From Bacteroidia bacterium (GTDB lineage Bacteria; Bacteroidota; Bacteroidia; Bacteroidales; Prolixibacteraceae): a DNA stretch of 33,291 bases. Shown one piece after another: positions 24,579 through 32,571 of this stretch. The stretch covers positions 25,459 to 58,749 of the forward strand of contig JAPLDR010000125.1 of assembly GCA_026391655.1 (NCBI GenBank), read 5' to 3'. Every line of letters starts with the position of its first letter. The stretch's first letter is position 1. The notes under the pieces were generated by a model, which did not search any database, was not told the DNA's origin, and was given only the letters and a program-made list of their open reading frames with translations. The position numbers and the translations under genes are program-made.

Positions 24579-26144
24579 ATGAATCGGATTAAGATTTTTG
24601 CTTTTATACTTCTATTTTCAGTATGTGCTGAAAATTTAAGTGCTAATATCAAATTAGCCAGTCTTTTTAGTGATCACATGGTTTTACAGCGGAACAAAAC
24701 TGTACCGGTATGGGGAACTGCAACGCCGGGTGAGAAAGTAACCATTGATTTTAATAAGCAACTGAAAAGTACAATCACAGGCACAGATGGGACATGGAGT
24801 ATCAGCTTAGGGAAACTCAAAGCCGGTGGTCCATTTGTTTTTACAGCTTCAGGTCAGAATACTGTTACTATACAAGATGTATATGTAGGTGAAGTCTGGA
24901 TTTGTTCAGGTCAGTCAAACATGGATTTTACAGTAGCCCGCGAGAATCGTTACTGGTGTGGTGTGTTTAACGAGAAACAGGAGGTAGCAGAAGCTAATTT
25001 TCCGCTTATTCGCGTTTTCGATACTGAATATTCTCCCAGAGAGGACCTACAGAAAGAGGTTGCGGGAACCTGGGAAATTGTTTCTCCCCAAACGGTAGGA
25101 CATATCTCTGCAGTAGCCTATTTCTTTGCCCGTGATCTGCAAAAGAAACTCAAAGTGCCCATTGGATTGATTACAACAGCTTTTGGTGCCAGTACTGCCG
25201 AAGCGTGGATAAGTGAATCTGCCTTACAATCAAATCCGAAATTTGCCACGCTGTTGAGCAATTTTCAGGATAAAATCAATAAATACCTTCCTGACACGGT
25301 AGTCCAGAATAAGTACAAGAAAGCTTACGAGAAATGGGTTGTGGATGCAGCTAAAGCAAAAGCCGAAGGAAAAGATGAATTAAGAAGCCCCAAAAATCCA
25401 AATCCTGTTGTGGATCAGCATAATCCTTATGTGCTTTGGAATGGAATGGTAGCACCATTAGTGCACTTTGCAATTGCAGGAGCGTTGTGGTATCAGGGAG
25501 AATCTAACAGTCCCACAGCCTCTATTTATCGCGATTTGATGGAAACATTGATTGTGGACTGGAGAAAACAATGGAATCAGGGCGATTTTCCTTTTATCTA
25601 TGTTCAACTTGCCAATATTGGAAAAGAAGTCGAAACAGTTCCGGCGAAAGGTGGTTCTGAAGCCATTAAACGTGAAGCTCAGTTATTAAACCTTGCAATT
25701 CCCAAAACAGCGATGGTCGTGGCCATTGATAATGCTGATCCGTTAGATATGCAGAATGTTCATCCTAAAAATAAGCAGGAAATTGGCAAACGGATGGTTC
25801 TTGCAGCAAGGGCAATTGCTTATGGTGAAAAATTAACATATTCCGGTCCTATTTATGACAAAATGCAAATTAAAGGAAATACAATCCAACTGCAATTTAA
25901 ATCTGCCGATAAAGGTTTGATTTGCAAGGGAGATAAGCTAAAGGGTTTTGCAATTGCCGGCGAGGATAAAAAGTTTGTCTGGGCTGATGCTAAAATTATT
26001 GGCAATTCTGTCATTGTTTCAAGTCCCGACATCGCCAAGCCTGTAGCGGTTCGCTATGGTTGGGGTAGCAATCCTCCGACAAGCCTTTATAATAAGTCCG
26101 ATTTGCCTGCATCACCTTTTCGTACAGATGTCGGTAGTAATTAG
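24579..26144 (+). CDS. Sialate O-acetylesterase-like SGNH carbohydrate esterase
   Basis: A 521-residue secreted esterase (signal peptide residues 1-22) of the sialate O-acetylesterase/DUF303 type. The N-terminal beta domain has SLFSDHMVLQRNKTVPVWG. The SGNH core has EVWICSGQSNM with nucleophile Ser113, the AFGASTAEAWIS block, ALWYQGESN at about 302-310, and the DMQNVHPKNK segment with Asp390 and His395. Despite the family name, relatives in pectin and xylan loci remove acetyl groups from plant polysaccharides; no sialic acid genes are nearby. A long charged insert (about 235-285) is present. It is the first enzyme gene after the terminator, so it should have its own promoter in 24485-24578, which I could not identify. 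Deacetylation of RG-I or its side chains is the inferred role. Confidence 0.9.
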   Translation: MNRIKIFAFILLFSVCAENLSANIKLASLFSDHMVLQRNKTVPVWGTATPGEKVTIDFNKQLKSTITGTDGTWSISLGKLKAGGPFVFTASGQNTVTIQDVYVGEVWICSGQSNMDFTVARENRYWCGVFNEKQEVAEANFPLIRVFDTEYSPREDLQKEVAGTWEIVSPQTVGHISAVAYFFARDLQKKLKVPIGLITTAFGASTAEAWISESALQSNPKFATLLSNFQDKINKYLPDTVVQNKYKKAYEKWVVDAAKAKAEGKDELRSPKNPNPVVDQHNPYVLWNGMVAPLVHFAIAGALWYQGESNSPTASIYRDLMETLIVDWRKQWNQGDFPFIYVQLANIGKEVETVPAKGGSEAIKREAQLLNLAIPKTAMVVAIDNADPLDMQNVHPKNKQEIGKRMVLAARAIAYGEKLTYSGPIYDKMQIKGNTIQLQFKSADKGLICKGDKLKGFAIAGEDKKFVWADAKIIGNSVIVSSPDIAKPVAVRYGWGSNPPTSLYNKSDLPASPFRTDVGSN

Positions 26145-26203
26145 TACTTTATCTTTAAAAATATTTTCATTTTTCAATTTAATTTTTACATTAATTTCCT
26201 TAG

Positions 26204-27220
26204 ATGAAACGACTTAAATATTTGTCTTTATTTCTGTTCTTTCTCAGTTTATTAACCCCAAATATCCTTTTGGCACAAAAGAACAGTCAGGGCAAACTGG
26301 CAGATAAACCTTTGTTCAGAGATCCGATTTTTGATGGAGCAGCAGACCCTGCAATTATCTGGAATAAAAGTGAAAAGAGGTGGTTTATGTTTTATACCAA
26401 CCGCAGGGCAAATTCCAAAAATGAAACTGGTGTTACATGGGTTCATGGAACGCGCATCGGTATTGCAGAATCTTCTGATAATGGAGCGACCTGGAAATAT
26501 CGCGATACAGCCAATATCAACTACAGGCCAACTCCAGAATACACACATTGGGCACCTGAAGTTATTGAACATAAAGGTCTTTATCACATGTATCTTACTT
26601 ACGTTCCCGGAATCTTTACCGATTGGAATCATCCGCGGGAGATTCTTCATCTCACAAGCACTGATTTACTCAATTGGAAATATGAATCGACTTTGCAACT
26701 GGCATCTGACAGGGTAATCGATGCATGTGTAATTCAAATGCCTGATGGCAAATGGCGCTTGTGGTATAACAACGAAAAAGATAGTAAATCAATCTATTAT
26801 GCCGATAGTCCCGATTTATATACCTGGCAGGATAAAGGAAAGGCAGTTGGTGACAGAAGCGGAGAGGGGCCAAATGTATTTAAGTGGAAAAATAAGTATT
26901 GGATGCTGGTGGATAATTGGGCAGGAATGGGACTCTATTATTCAGTTGATATGCTGAACTGGACAAAGCAGCCAGATCGTATTCTTGAAAAACCTGGTAC
27001 AGGATCCGAAGATGGTGCTATGGGCGGACATGCAGATGTAATTGTCAGTGGCGACCGAGCTTTTGTAATTTATTTTCTGCATCCCGGTAGGGGCAAGGCA
27101 TCTTCCGGAAATCCGACAGATTCACGACGAAGTCTGATTCAGATTGCCGAACTGGAATATGAGAATGGAAATATAACCTGCAATCGCGATAAACCAGTGT
27201 ATATTAAGTTAAAACATTGA
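26204..27220 (+). CDS. Five-bladed beta-propeller glycosidase, GH43/GH117-like (clan GH-F type)
   Basis: A 338-residue secreted protein (signal peptide ending NILLAQ). It reads as a five-bladed propeller with repeated W-x-MFYT / YHMYLTY / WRLWYNN / YWMLVDNW / FVIYFL strands, one per blade. Three acidic residues fall where clan GH-F enzymes keep them: Asp48 in DGAADPA (base), Asp173 in RVIDACV (pKa modulator) and Glu221 in SGEGPNV (acid). A conserved His in GGHADV (residue 276) may bind a metal or substrate. In this locus, an alpha-L-arabinofuranosidase or beta-galactosidase-type activity on RG-I side chains is plausible. The exact family is not settled by eye, and it may belong to an uncharacterised subfamily. 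Confidence 0.8.
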   Translation: MKRLKYLSLFLFFLSLLTPNILLAQKNSQGKLADKPLFRDPIFDGAADPAIIWNKSEKRWFMFYTNRRANSKNETGVTWVHGTRIGIAESSDNGATWKYRDTANINYRPTPEYTHWAPEVIEHKGLYHMYLTYVPGIFTDWNHPREILHLTSTDLLNWKYESTLQLASDRVIDACVIQMPDGKWRLWYNNEKDSKSIYYADSPDLYTWQDKGKAVGDRSGEGPNVFKWKNKYWMLVDNWAGMGLYYSVDMLNWTKQPDRILEKPGTGSEDGAMGGHADVIVSGDRAFVIYFLHPGRGKASSGNPTDSRRSLIQIAELEYENGNITCNRDKPVYIKLKH

Positions 27221-27237
27221 ATACAAAAAATCAAAAA

Positions 27238-27331
27238 TGCCACGAAGACACAAAGCCTCAAAGTTACACTAAGAATATTTTAGCAGATTAAAATACTTTG
27301 TGCAACCTGGTGCCTTGGTGTCTTCGTGGCA
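27238..27331. repeat. Dispersed imperfect inverted repeat, copy B
   Basis: The 36-bp arms at 27238-27273 and 27296-27331 match at 29 of 36 positions when paired, with a 22-bp centre and TGCCACGAAGACAC ends. Arm length, centre length and total length (94 bp) are identical to copy A at 1517-1610, with clear sequence similarity. It lies inside the enzyme operon, between the propeller glycosidase and the PL11 lyase genes, and would fold into a long hairpin in the mRNA. Confidence 0.85.
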
Positions 27332-27387
27332 AAGAGAGGATTTCTCAGGAGAACTACATTATCAACCATTTCAAAACAATAAATTAA

Positions 27388-29280
27388 ATGACCAAAAGTC
27401 TTTCGAAAATCAGAAATTATGCAGCTTTAGCAATTATTTTGATCATTACCGTAACTCATACAATGGCTCAGCGGCAAATGGAAAACCTCGACCGGGGCGT
27501 TATTGCAATTCATCAGGCAAATGATTCGGTATATATTGGGTGGCGTTTGCTGGGAACTGAACCTGATGCAATTGCATTTAATATCTATCGTCAGAGCGGG
27601 AACGAAAAACCTGTCAGACTTAATCAAACGCCCATAAAGGAAAGCACGAATTACGTAGATGGTAATATTAATTTCACGACAGATAATTCCTGGTTTGTAA
27701 AAGCAATATTAAAGGACACCGAACAGGAAGCCAGTAAATCGTTTACATTAAAAGCAAATGCACCGGCACAGCAATACATCAATATCCCGCTTAAAACTCC
27801 GAAAGGTTATGCTCCAAATGACGTTTCTGCCGGTGATCTGGATGGTGACGGGGAATACGAAATTATCCTCCATCAAACTGGCAGAGGTATTGATACCCCT
27901 TCACCAGGTATTTCAGGAATCCCAATATTTCAGGCATATAAAATGGATGGAACCTTGTTGTGGGAGATCAATCTTGGAAAGAATATTCGTGAAGGAGCCC
28001 ATTATACCCAGTTTATGGTTTATGATCTTGATGGTGATGGCATTGCAGAATTTGCCTGTAAAACAGCCGATGGAACCATCGATGGAATAGGAAAAGTTAT
28101 AGGGGATTCTACAAAAGACTATCGTAATTTAGATAAGGCCAGTGGTACTTTTTATGGTAAAATTCTGGAAGGACCGGAATACTTCACCATTTTCAGTGGC
28201 AGAACCGGTGAAGCACTTGCTACAACAGACTATATTCCTAACCGTCTTCCGCTTAACGGATGGAATGGTCATGGAGGCAATGGGGGAAGTGACAGCACTG
28301 GAAATCGCGTCGATCGTTTCCTTGCATGTGTGGCTTATCTTGATGGGGTTCATCCAAGTGTATTGATGTGCAGAGGCTATTATGGCAGATCAGTGCTGGC
28401 TGCCTGGGACTGGAGAAACGGAAAACTTACTTCACGCTGGGTATTCGATAGCAAAGATGGCGAAAATGCCTATTCCGGACAGGGCAATCACAACTTAAGT
28501 GTTGCAGATGTTGATGGCGATGGAAAGGATGAGATTATTTATGGTTCTATGGTTGTTGATGATAATGGCAAAGGTTTGTTTTCGACAGGCTTTCGTCATG
28601 GCGATGCCATACATGTCGGTATGCTTATTCCGGATCGTCCCGGATTGCAGGTATTTGGAGTACACGAGATTGAAGATAAAACAACTGGTCCGGGAGCTGC
28701 TGTCTATGATGCTAAAACCGGGGAAGTATTGTACAAAGGTTCTATGGATAAAGATGTTGGTCGCGGAGTGGCCGAAGATATCGACCCTTCAAATCCCGGT
28801 GCCGAGATGTGGTTTTCCGGATCGAATGGTCTCTTAAATATGAAAGGTGAACGAATTGGAGACAATCCTCCGTCCACTAATTTTTTGATATGGTGGGACG
28901 GCGACTTTTCAAGGGAGTTACTCGATGGAAATCACATCGATAAATATAAAGTCGGCAGAATATTTACAGCCGAAGGCTGTGTTTCAAATAATGGCTCAAA
29001 GTCTACACCTGCCTTAAGTGCTGATTTGTTTGGCGACTGGCGCGAAGAAGTTATTTTTAGGACTGCCGATAATCAGAATCTTCGGATTTATACGACTACA
29101 ATTCCTACTAATCACCGGATTTATACGCTGATGCATGATCCTCAGTACCGATTGGCGATTGCAACCGAAAATGTGGCTTATAACCAACCGCCTCATACAG
29201 GTTTTTTTCTTGGAACTGATATGAAGAAGGCTCCGCTACCAAAAATTGTTTTGGTTAAAAAAGTTGCTAAATCCAAATAA
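27388..29280 (+). CDS. Rhamnogalacturonan lyase, polysaccharide lyase family 11
   Basis: A 630-residue secreted lyase (signal peptide to about residue 28) of family PL11, the YesW/YesX type. It cleaves the alpha-1,4 bond between rhamnose and galacturonic acid in the RG-I backbone by beta-elimination. It opens with the typical MENLDRGVIAI and SVYIGWRLLGTEP, has an N-terminal FN3-like part (about 45-120), then an eight-bladed propeller. Three visible calcium-binding motifs are DLDGDG at 150-155, DLDGDG at 213-218 and DVDGDG at 374-379. The C-terminal GDWREEVIFRT and HDPQYRLAIATENVAYNQPPHTGFFLG blocks are diagnostic. It is the strongest single pointer to RG-I as the target of the locus. Endo versus exo action cannot be told from sequence. 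Confidence 0.95.
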   Translation: MTKSLSKIRNYAALAIILIITVTHTMAQRQMENLDRGVIAIHQANDSVYIGWRLLGTEPDAIAFNIYRQSGNEKPVRLNQTPIKESTNYVDGNINFTTDNSWFVKAILKDTEQEASKSFTLKANAPAQQYINIPLKTPKGYAPNDVSAGDLDGDGEYEIILHQTGRGIDTPSPGISGIPIFQAYKMDGTLLWEINLGKNIREGAHYTQFMVYDLDGDGIAEFACKTADGTIDGIGKVIGDSTKDYRNLDKASGTFYGKILEGPEYFTIFSGRTGEALATTDYIPNRLPLNGWNGHGGNGGSDSTGNRVDRFLACVAYLDGVHPSVLMCRGYYGRSVLAAWDWRNGKLTSRWVFDSKDGENAYSGQGNHNLSVADVDGDGKDEIIYGSMVVDDNGKGLFSTGFRHGDAIHVGMLIPDRPGLQVFGVHEIEDKTTGPGAAVYDAKTGEVLYKGSMDKDVGRGVAEDIDPSNPGAEMWFSGSNGLLNMKGERIGDNPPSTNFLIWWDGDFSRELLDGNHIDKYKVGRIFTAEGCVSNNGSKSTPALSADLFGDWREEVIFRTADNQNLRIYTTTIPTNHRIYTLMHDPQYRLAIATENVAYNQPPHTGFFLGTDMKKAPLPKIVLVKKVAKSK

Positions 29281-29297
29281 TCGAAAAGTTAAGAAAC

Positions 29298-31643
29298 ATG
29301 ATTAAGCTGAAACCCGGTTCTTTACTATTATTTTGTGTAGCATTTATTCTGCTGTCTTTGACACTTCAGGCACAAAAGTCAAAAGAGACTTCCCGAAACA
29401 TTCTGAACTTTGACAACGATTGGCGCTTTTTGAAAGATGATGCCAAAGGTGCAGAAGTCCCGACATATGATGATTCGAAATGGCGAAAACTCGATGTTCC
29501 TCATGACTGGAGCATTGAAGGGCCCTACGATAAGGAAAATCCGACCAGTCGTGGAGGCGGGTATTTACCTGCAGGGATTGGCTGGTATCGTAAAAGCTTT
29601 ACAGTTAATGATGCTGATGCGAAGCAAAAATTCTTTATTGAGTTTGATGGGGTGATGGCCAATAGTGATGTCTGGATCAATGGATTTCATTTAGGGAAAC
29701 GTCCATATGGCTATATCAGTTTTAGTTATGATTTAACGGGTCATTTAAAATTTGGAAAGAGAGAATCTAATATCCTTGCTGTCAGAGCTGATAATACCAT
29801 TCAACCTGCGTCCAGATATTATACAGGAGCAGGTATCTACCGTCATGTAAGATTAGTTGTCATAAATCCTGTTCATATCGGTCAATGGGGTGTTTATGTC
29901 TCAACTTTACAAGTGAGTGATAAAAAGGCTCTCATAAATTTTCAGGTTAAGGTTAATAATGAGTCTTCTGCATCAAATTCTATAATTCTTGAGACAACCA
30001 TTCTCGATCCATCAGGAAAGGTAGTTAAGTCAGCAGAATCAAAACAAACGGCTCCATCAGGAAAGTCTGTTACAATTGATCAAACTATTGAAGTTGCAAA
30101 TCCTGAGCTTTGGAATTTAGATCAACCCAATCTTTATAAAGCAATTACAAAGATTAAATCTGCCAAAAATACGATTGACGAACAATCGAATTTTTTTGGT
30201 ATTCGCGACAGTAAATTCGAAGCAGCCACAGGTTACTGGTTGAATGGTAAAAACATTAAAATTAAAGGGGTTTGTCTTCATCATGATGCCGGCGCATTAG
30301 GTTCAGCTGTTCCTGTCAGAGCATGGGAACGTCGTCTTGAATTGCTCAAAGAGGTTGGCGTTAATGCCATTCGTACTGCCCATAATCCTGATGCACCTGA
30401 ATTTTTGGATTTATGCGATCGGATGGGTTTTCTCGTAATGGACGAAACCTTTGATACCTGGACTGCTCCAAAACCTAATGGAGAAAAGGGTTATAATCAA
30501 TATTTTACCCAATGGTGGGAGATAGATACACGTGATATGGTACTTCGCGACAGGAATCATCCTTCAATCATTATTTACAGTGTTGGAAACGAAATCCATG
30601 ATTATTTGAATGATTCTACGGGTTTTAAAAAATATAAAGATCAGCAGGATCTGATTCATCAGTTGGATCCAGGACGTCCTGTTACAATGGCGTTATTCCG
30701 TCCTAATGTATCAAAAGTCTACTCGAACGGTTTTATTGAAAAGATGGATGGAGTAGGTCAAAATTATCGTGAAAACGAACTGGTTGCAATCCATAAGGCC
30801 AAACCGGATCAGATTGTAATCGGTACCGAAAACGGTCATACACTCCAGGCCTGGTTGACATTGCGTGACAACCCTTTTATGTCAGGACAGTTTTTATGGG
30901 TTGGAATCGATTATTTGGGAGAAGCTCAATGGCCTAATATTTCTTTTTATAAGGGGTTATTTGATCGGACTGGTGGCTGGAATCAACCTGGTTACCAGCG
31001 GCAAAGTTGGTGGTCGGATAAGCCGGTTGTTCATATTGTTCGAAAAGAAGATAATGCAGGTATGGGTGACTGGGTTGCAAATTGGACGCCGATTGATTTT
31101 GGAACCTATGACGATGCCCGTGTGCAGGTTTACAGCAATTGTGATGAAGTGGAACTGTTTTTAAATGGTAAGTCTCTGGGTTCAAAAACAAAACCGGCTG
31201 ATGATTCTCCCAGGTCTTGGGAAGTTACTTTCGAAAAGGGTTCATTGAAAGCGGTTGCAAGAAACAAGGGAAAAGAAGTCGCGTCTGACGAGCTGAAAAC
31301 AGCTGGTGACCCGGTTAAAATTATCCTGACGGCTGACAAATCAAAGATCACAAAAAACTGGGATGATGTATCATATGTTACAGCAAAGGTTGTTGATGCA
31401 AATGGAATTATATGCCCGAATGCTGATAAATTAGTTTCATTTGTTGTTTCTGAATCCGGTATGATTTCGGCAGTTGACAATGGAGATGTGGTAAGCCATG
31501 AAGCTTATCAGGCTTCAGAACGACATACATTCAATGGCCAATGTATTGCAATTTTAAAAGCAAAATCTGCGTCAGGTAAAATTAGAGTTACAGCAAGTTC
31601 CCCCGAATTGACTTCAGGTGAAGTAACAATTGAAATAAATTAG
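29298..31643 (+). CDS. Glycoside hydrolase family 2, beta-galactosidase-like
   Basis: A 781-residue secreted GH2 enzyme, 17 bp after the PL11 gene. Domain order: signal peptide (to about residue 26); sugar-binding jelly roll (about 33-190, WRFLKDDAKGAE, VPHDWSIEGPY, DVWINGFHLGKRPYGY); immunoglobulin-like domain (about 192-305); TIM barrel with acid/base Glu432 in SVGNEIHD and nucleophile Glu511 in IGTENGHT; a DUF4982-type domain (VYSNCDEVELFLNGKSLG, about 615-632); and a C-terminal GH2 domain 5-like sandwich to the end. RGGGYLPAGIGWYRK is typical of Bacteroidota beta-galactosidases. It probably removes beta-galactosyl units from RG-I galactan or arabinogalactan side chains. Beta-glucuronidase activity is possible but less likely. 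Confidence 0.93.
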   Translation: MIKLKPGSLLLFCVAFILLSLTLQAQKSKETSRNILNFDNDWRFLKDDAKGAEVPTYDDSKWRKLDVPHDWSIEGPYDKENPTSRGGGYLPAGIGWYRKSFTVNDADAKQKFFIEFDGVMANSDVWINGFHLGKRPYGYISFSYDLTGHLKFGKRESNILAVRADNTIQPASRYYTGAGIYRHVRLVVINPVHIGQWGVYVSTLQVSDKKALINFQVKVNNESSASNSIILETTILDPSGKVVKSAESKQTAPSGKSVTIDQTIEVANPELWNLDQPNLYKAITKIKSAKNTIDEQSNFFGIRDSKFEAATGYWLNGKNIKIKGVCLHHDAGALGSAVPVRAWERRLELLKEVGVNAIRTAHNPDAPEFLDLCDRMGFLVMDETFDTWTAPKPNGEKGYNQYFTQWWEIDTRDMVLRDRNHPSIIIYSVGNEIHDYLNDSTGFKKYKDQQDLIHQLDPGRPVTMALFRPNVSKVYSNGFIEKMDGVGQNYRENELVAIHKAKPDQIVIGTENGHTLQAWLTLRDNPFMSGQFLWVGIDYLGEAQWPNISFYKGLFDRTGGWNQPGYQRQSWWSDKPVVHIVRKEDNAGMGDWVANWTPIDFGTYDDARVQVYSNCDEVELFLNGKSLGSKTKPADDSPRSWEVTFEKGSLKAVARNKGKEVASDELKTAGDPVKIILTADKSKITKNWDDVSYVTAKVVDANGIICPNADKLVSFVVSESGMISAVDNGDVVSHEAYQASERHTFNGQCIAILKAKSASGKIRVTASSPELTSGEVTIEIN

Positions 31644-31673
31644 TAATCAGCATATAAAATCATTAATGCCATG

Positions 31674-31731
31674 AAATAGCCATGATAAGAATATCACAAA
31701 CCGTAATGAATATTTCCTCATGGCTATTCCA
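31674..31731 (+). promoter_or_regulatory. Long imperfect hairpin between GH2 and CE12 genes
   Basis: GAAATAGCCATGA at 31674-31686 pairs with TCATGGCTATTCC at 31719-31731 (12 of 13). A second short stem (GAATAT with ATATTT, including one G-T pair) extends inside the loop. No T-run follows at once, so I read it as an mRNA structure or repeat remnant, not a clear terminator. Confidence 0.5.
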
Positions 31732-31761
31732 TACGACCTTTAAAAAACAAATTATATACGT

Positions 31762-32544
31762 ATGAAAATTAAACCTAATTTTAGAATATTTCTACCCGTT
31801 TTGTTATTTACCGTCATAATGGTAACAGCTTTCATCGCACCACCAAAACCTGTTTTTTATATTATCGGAGATTCAACCGTAAGAAATACAAACAGGCCGC
31901 AATGCGGTTGGGGAGAGGTGATTGGGGCATATTTCGACACCTCTGAAATCGATATTTCCAATCAGGCGATGGCTGGCCGTAGTACCCGGACTTTTGTGAG
32001 CGAAGGTAGATGGGATAAGGTTTTATCTACCTTAAAACCCGGTGATTTTGTGATTATGCAATTTGGCCATAATGAAGGGAGCGTACCTGATACAACCCGA
32101 AACGGCAGGCGAGGAGTATTGAAAGGCATTGGTGATGAAACTAAAGATTTATTGTGGCCTGATGGAAAAGCAGAAACAGTTAATACTTACGGTTGGTATT
32201 TGCGTAAATTTATCAATGATGCCAAAGCCAAAGGTGCAATACCTATTGTAGCTTCAATGATTCCAAGAAATGAATTCAGAGAAGGGAAAGTTATGCGGGC
32301 CTCGAATGATTATGGGAAATGGGCAGCTGAAGTTGCTGTTCAAACTGGTGCTTATTTTATTGATTTGAATCGTATTACATCGGATAAATATGACCTGTTG
32401 GGACCAGTCGAAACAAAAAAGTTATTCCCCGGCGATCATACGCATACAAATTTAGAAGGCGCAACGATTAATGCTGCCTCTGTGATTGAAGGGTTGAAAG
32501 AAATCAAAGATTGTCCCTTAAATAATTTTCTGCTGAAAAATTAA
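31762..32544 (+). CDS. Rhamnogalacturonan acetylesterase, CE12 type (SGNH hydrolase)
   Basis: A 260-residue secreted SGNH hydrolase with an N-terminal hydrophobic signal segment (residues 8-26). Block I is IIGDSTV with nucleophile Ser38. Block II is NQAMAGRSTRTF (Gly of the oxyanion hole). Block III is QFGHNEG with Asn. Block V is FPGDHTHTN with Asp225 and His228. The GDST and GRSTRT forms and DHTH are typical of rhamnogalacturonan acetylesterases (CE12), which remove acetyl groups from galacturonic acid in RG-I and so open the backbone to the lyase. It lies 118 bp after the GH2 gene. No extra carbohydrate-binding domain is present. Confidence 0.93.
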   Translation: MKIKPNFRIFLPVLLFTVIMVTAFIAPPKPVFYIIGDSTVRNTNRPQCGWGEVIGAYFDTSEIDISNQAMAGRSTRTFVSEGRWDKVLSTLKPGDFVIMQFGHNEGSVPDTTRNGRRGVLKGIGDETKDLLWPDGKAETVNTYGWYLRKFINDAKAKGAIPIVASMIPRNEFREGKVMRASNDYGKWAAEVAVQTGAYFIDLNRITSDKYDLLGPVETKKLFPGDHTHTNLEGATINAASVIEGLKEIKDCPLNNFLLKN

Positions 32545-32571
32545 ATCAGATTAATTATCATGTAAGCCAGT

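Noticed and set aside
27300-27524. Plus-strand 74-codon frame overlapping the repeat and the PL11 start
   Set aside because: It begins inside the dispersed repeat and overlaps the PL11 gene in another frame.
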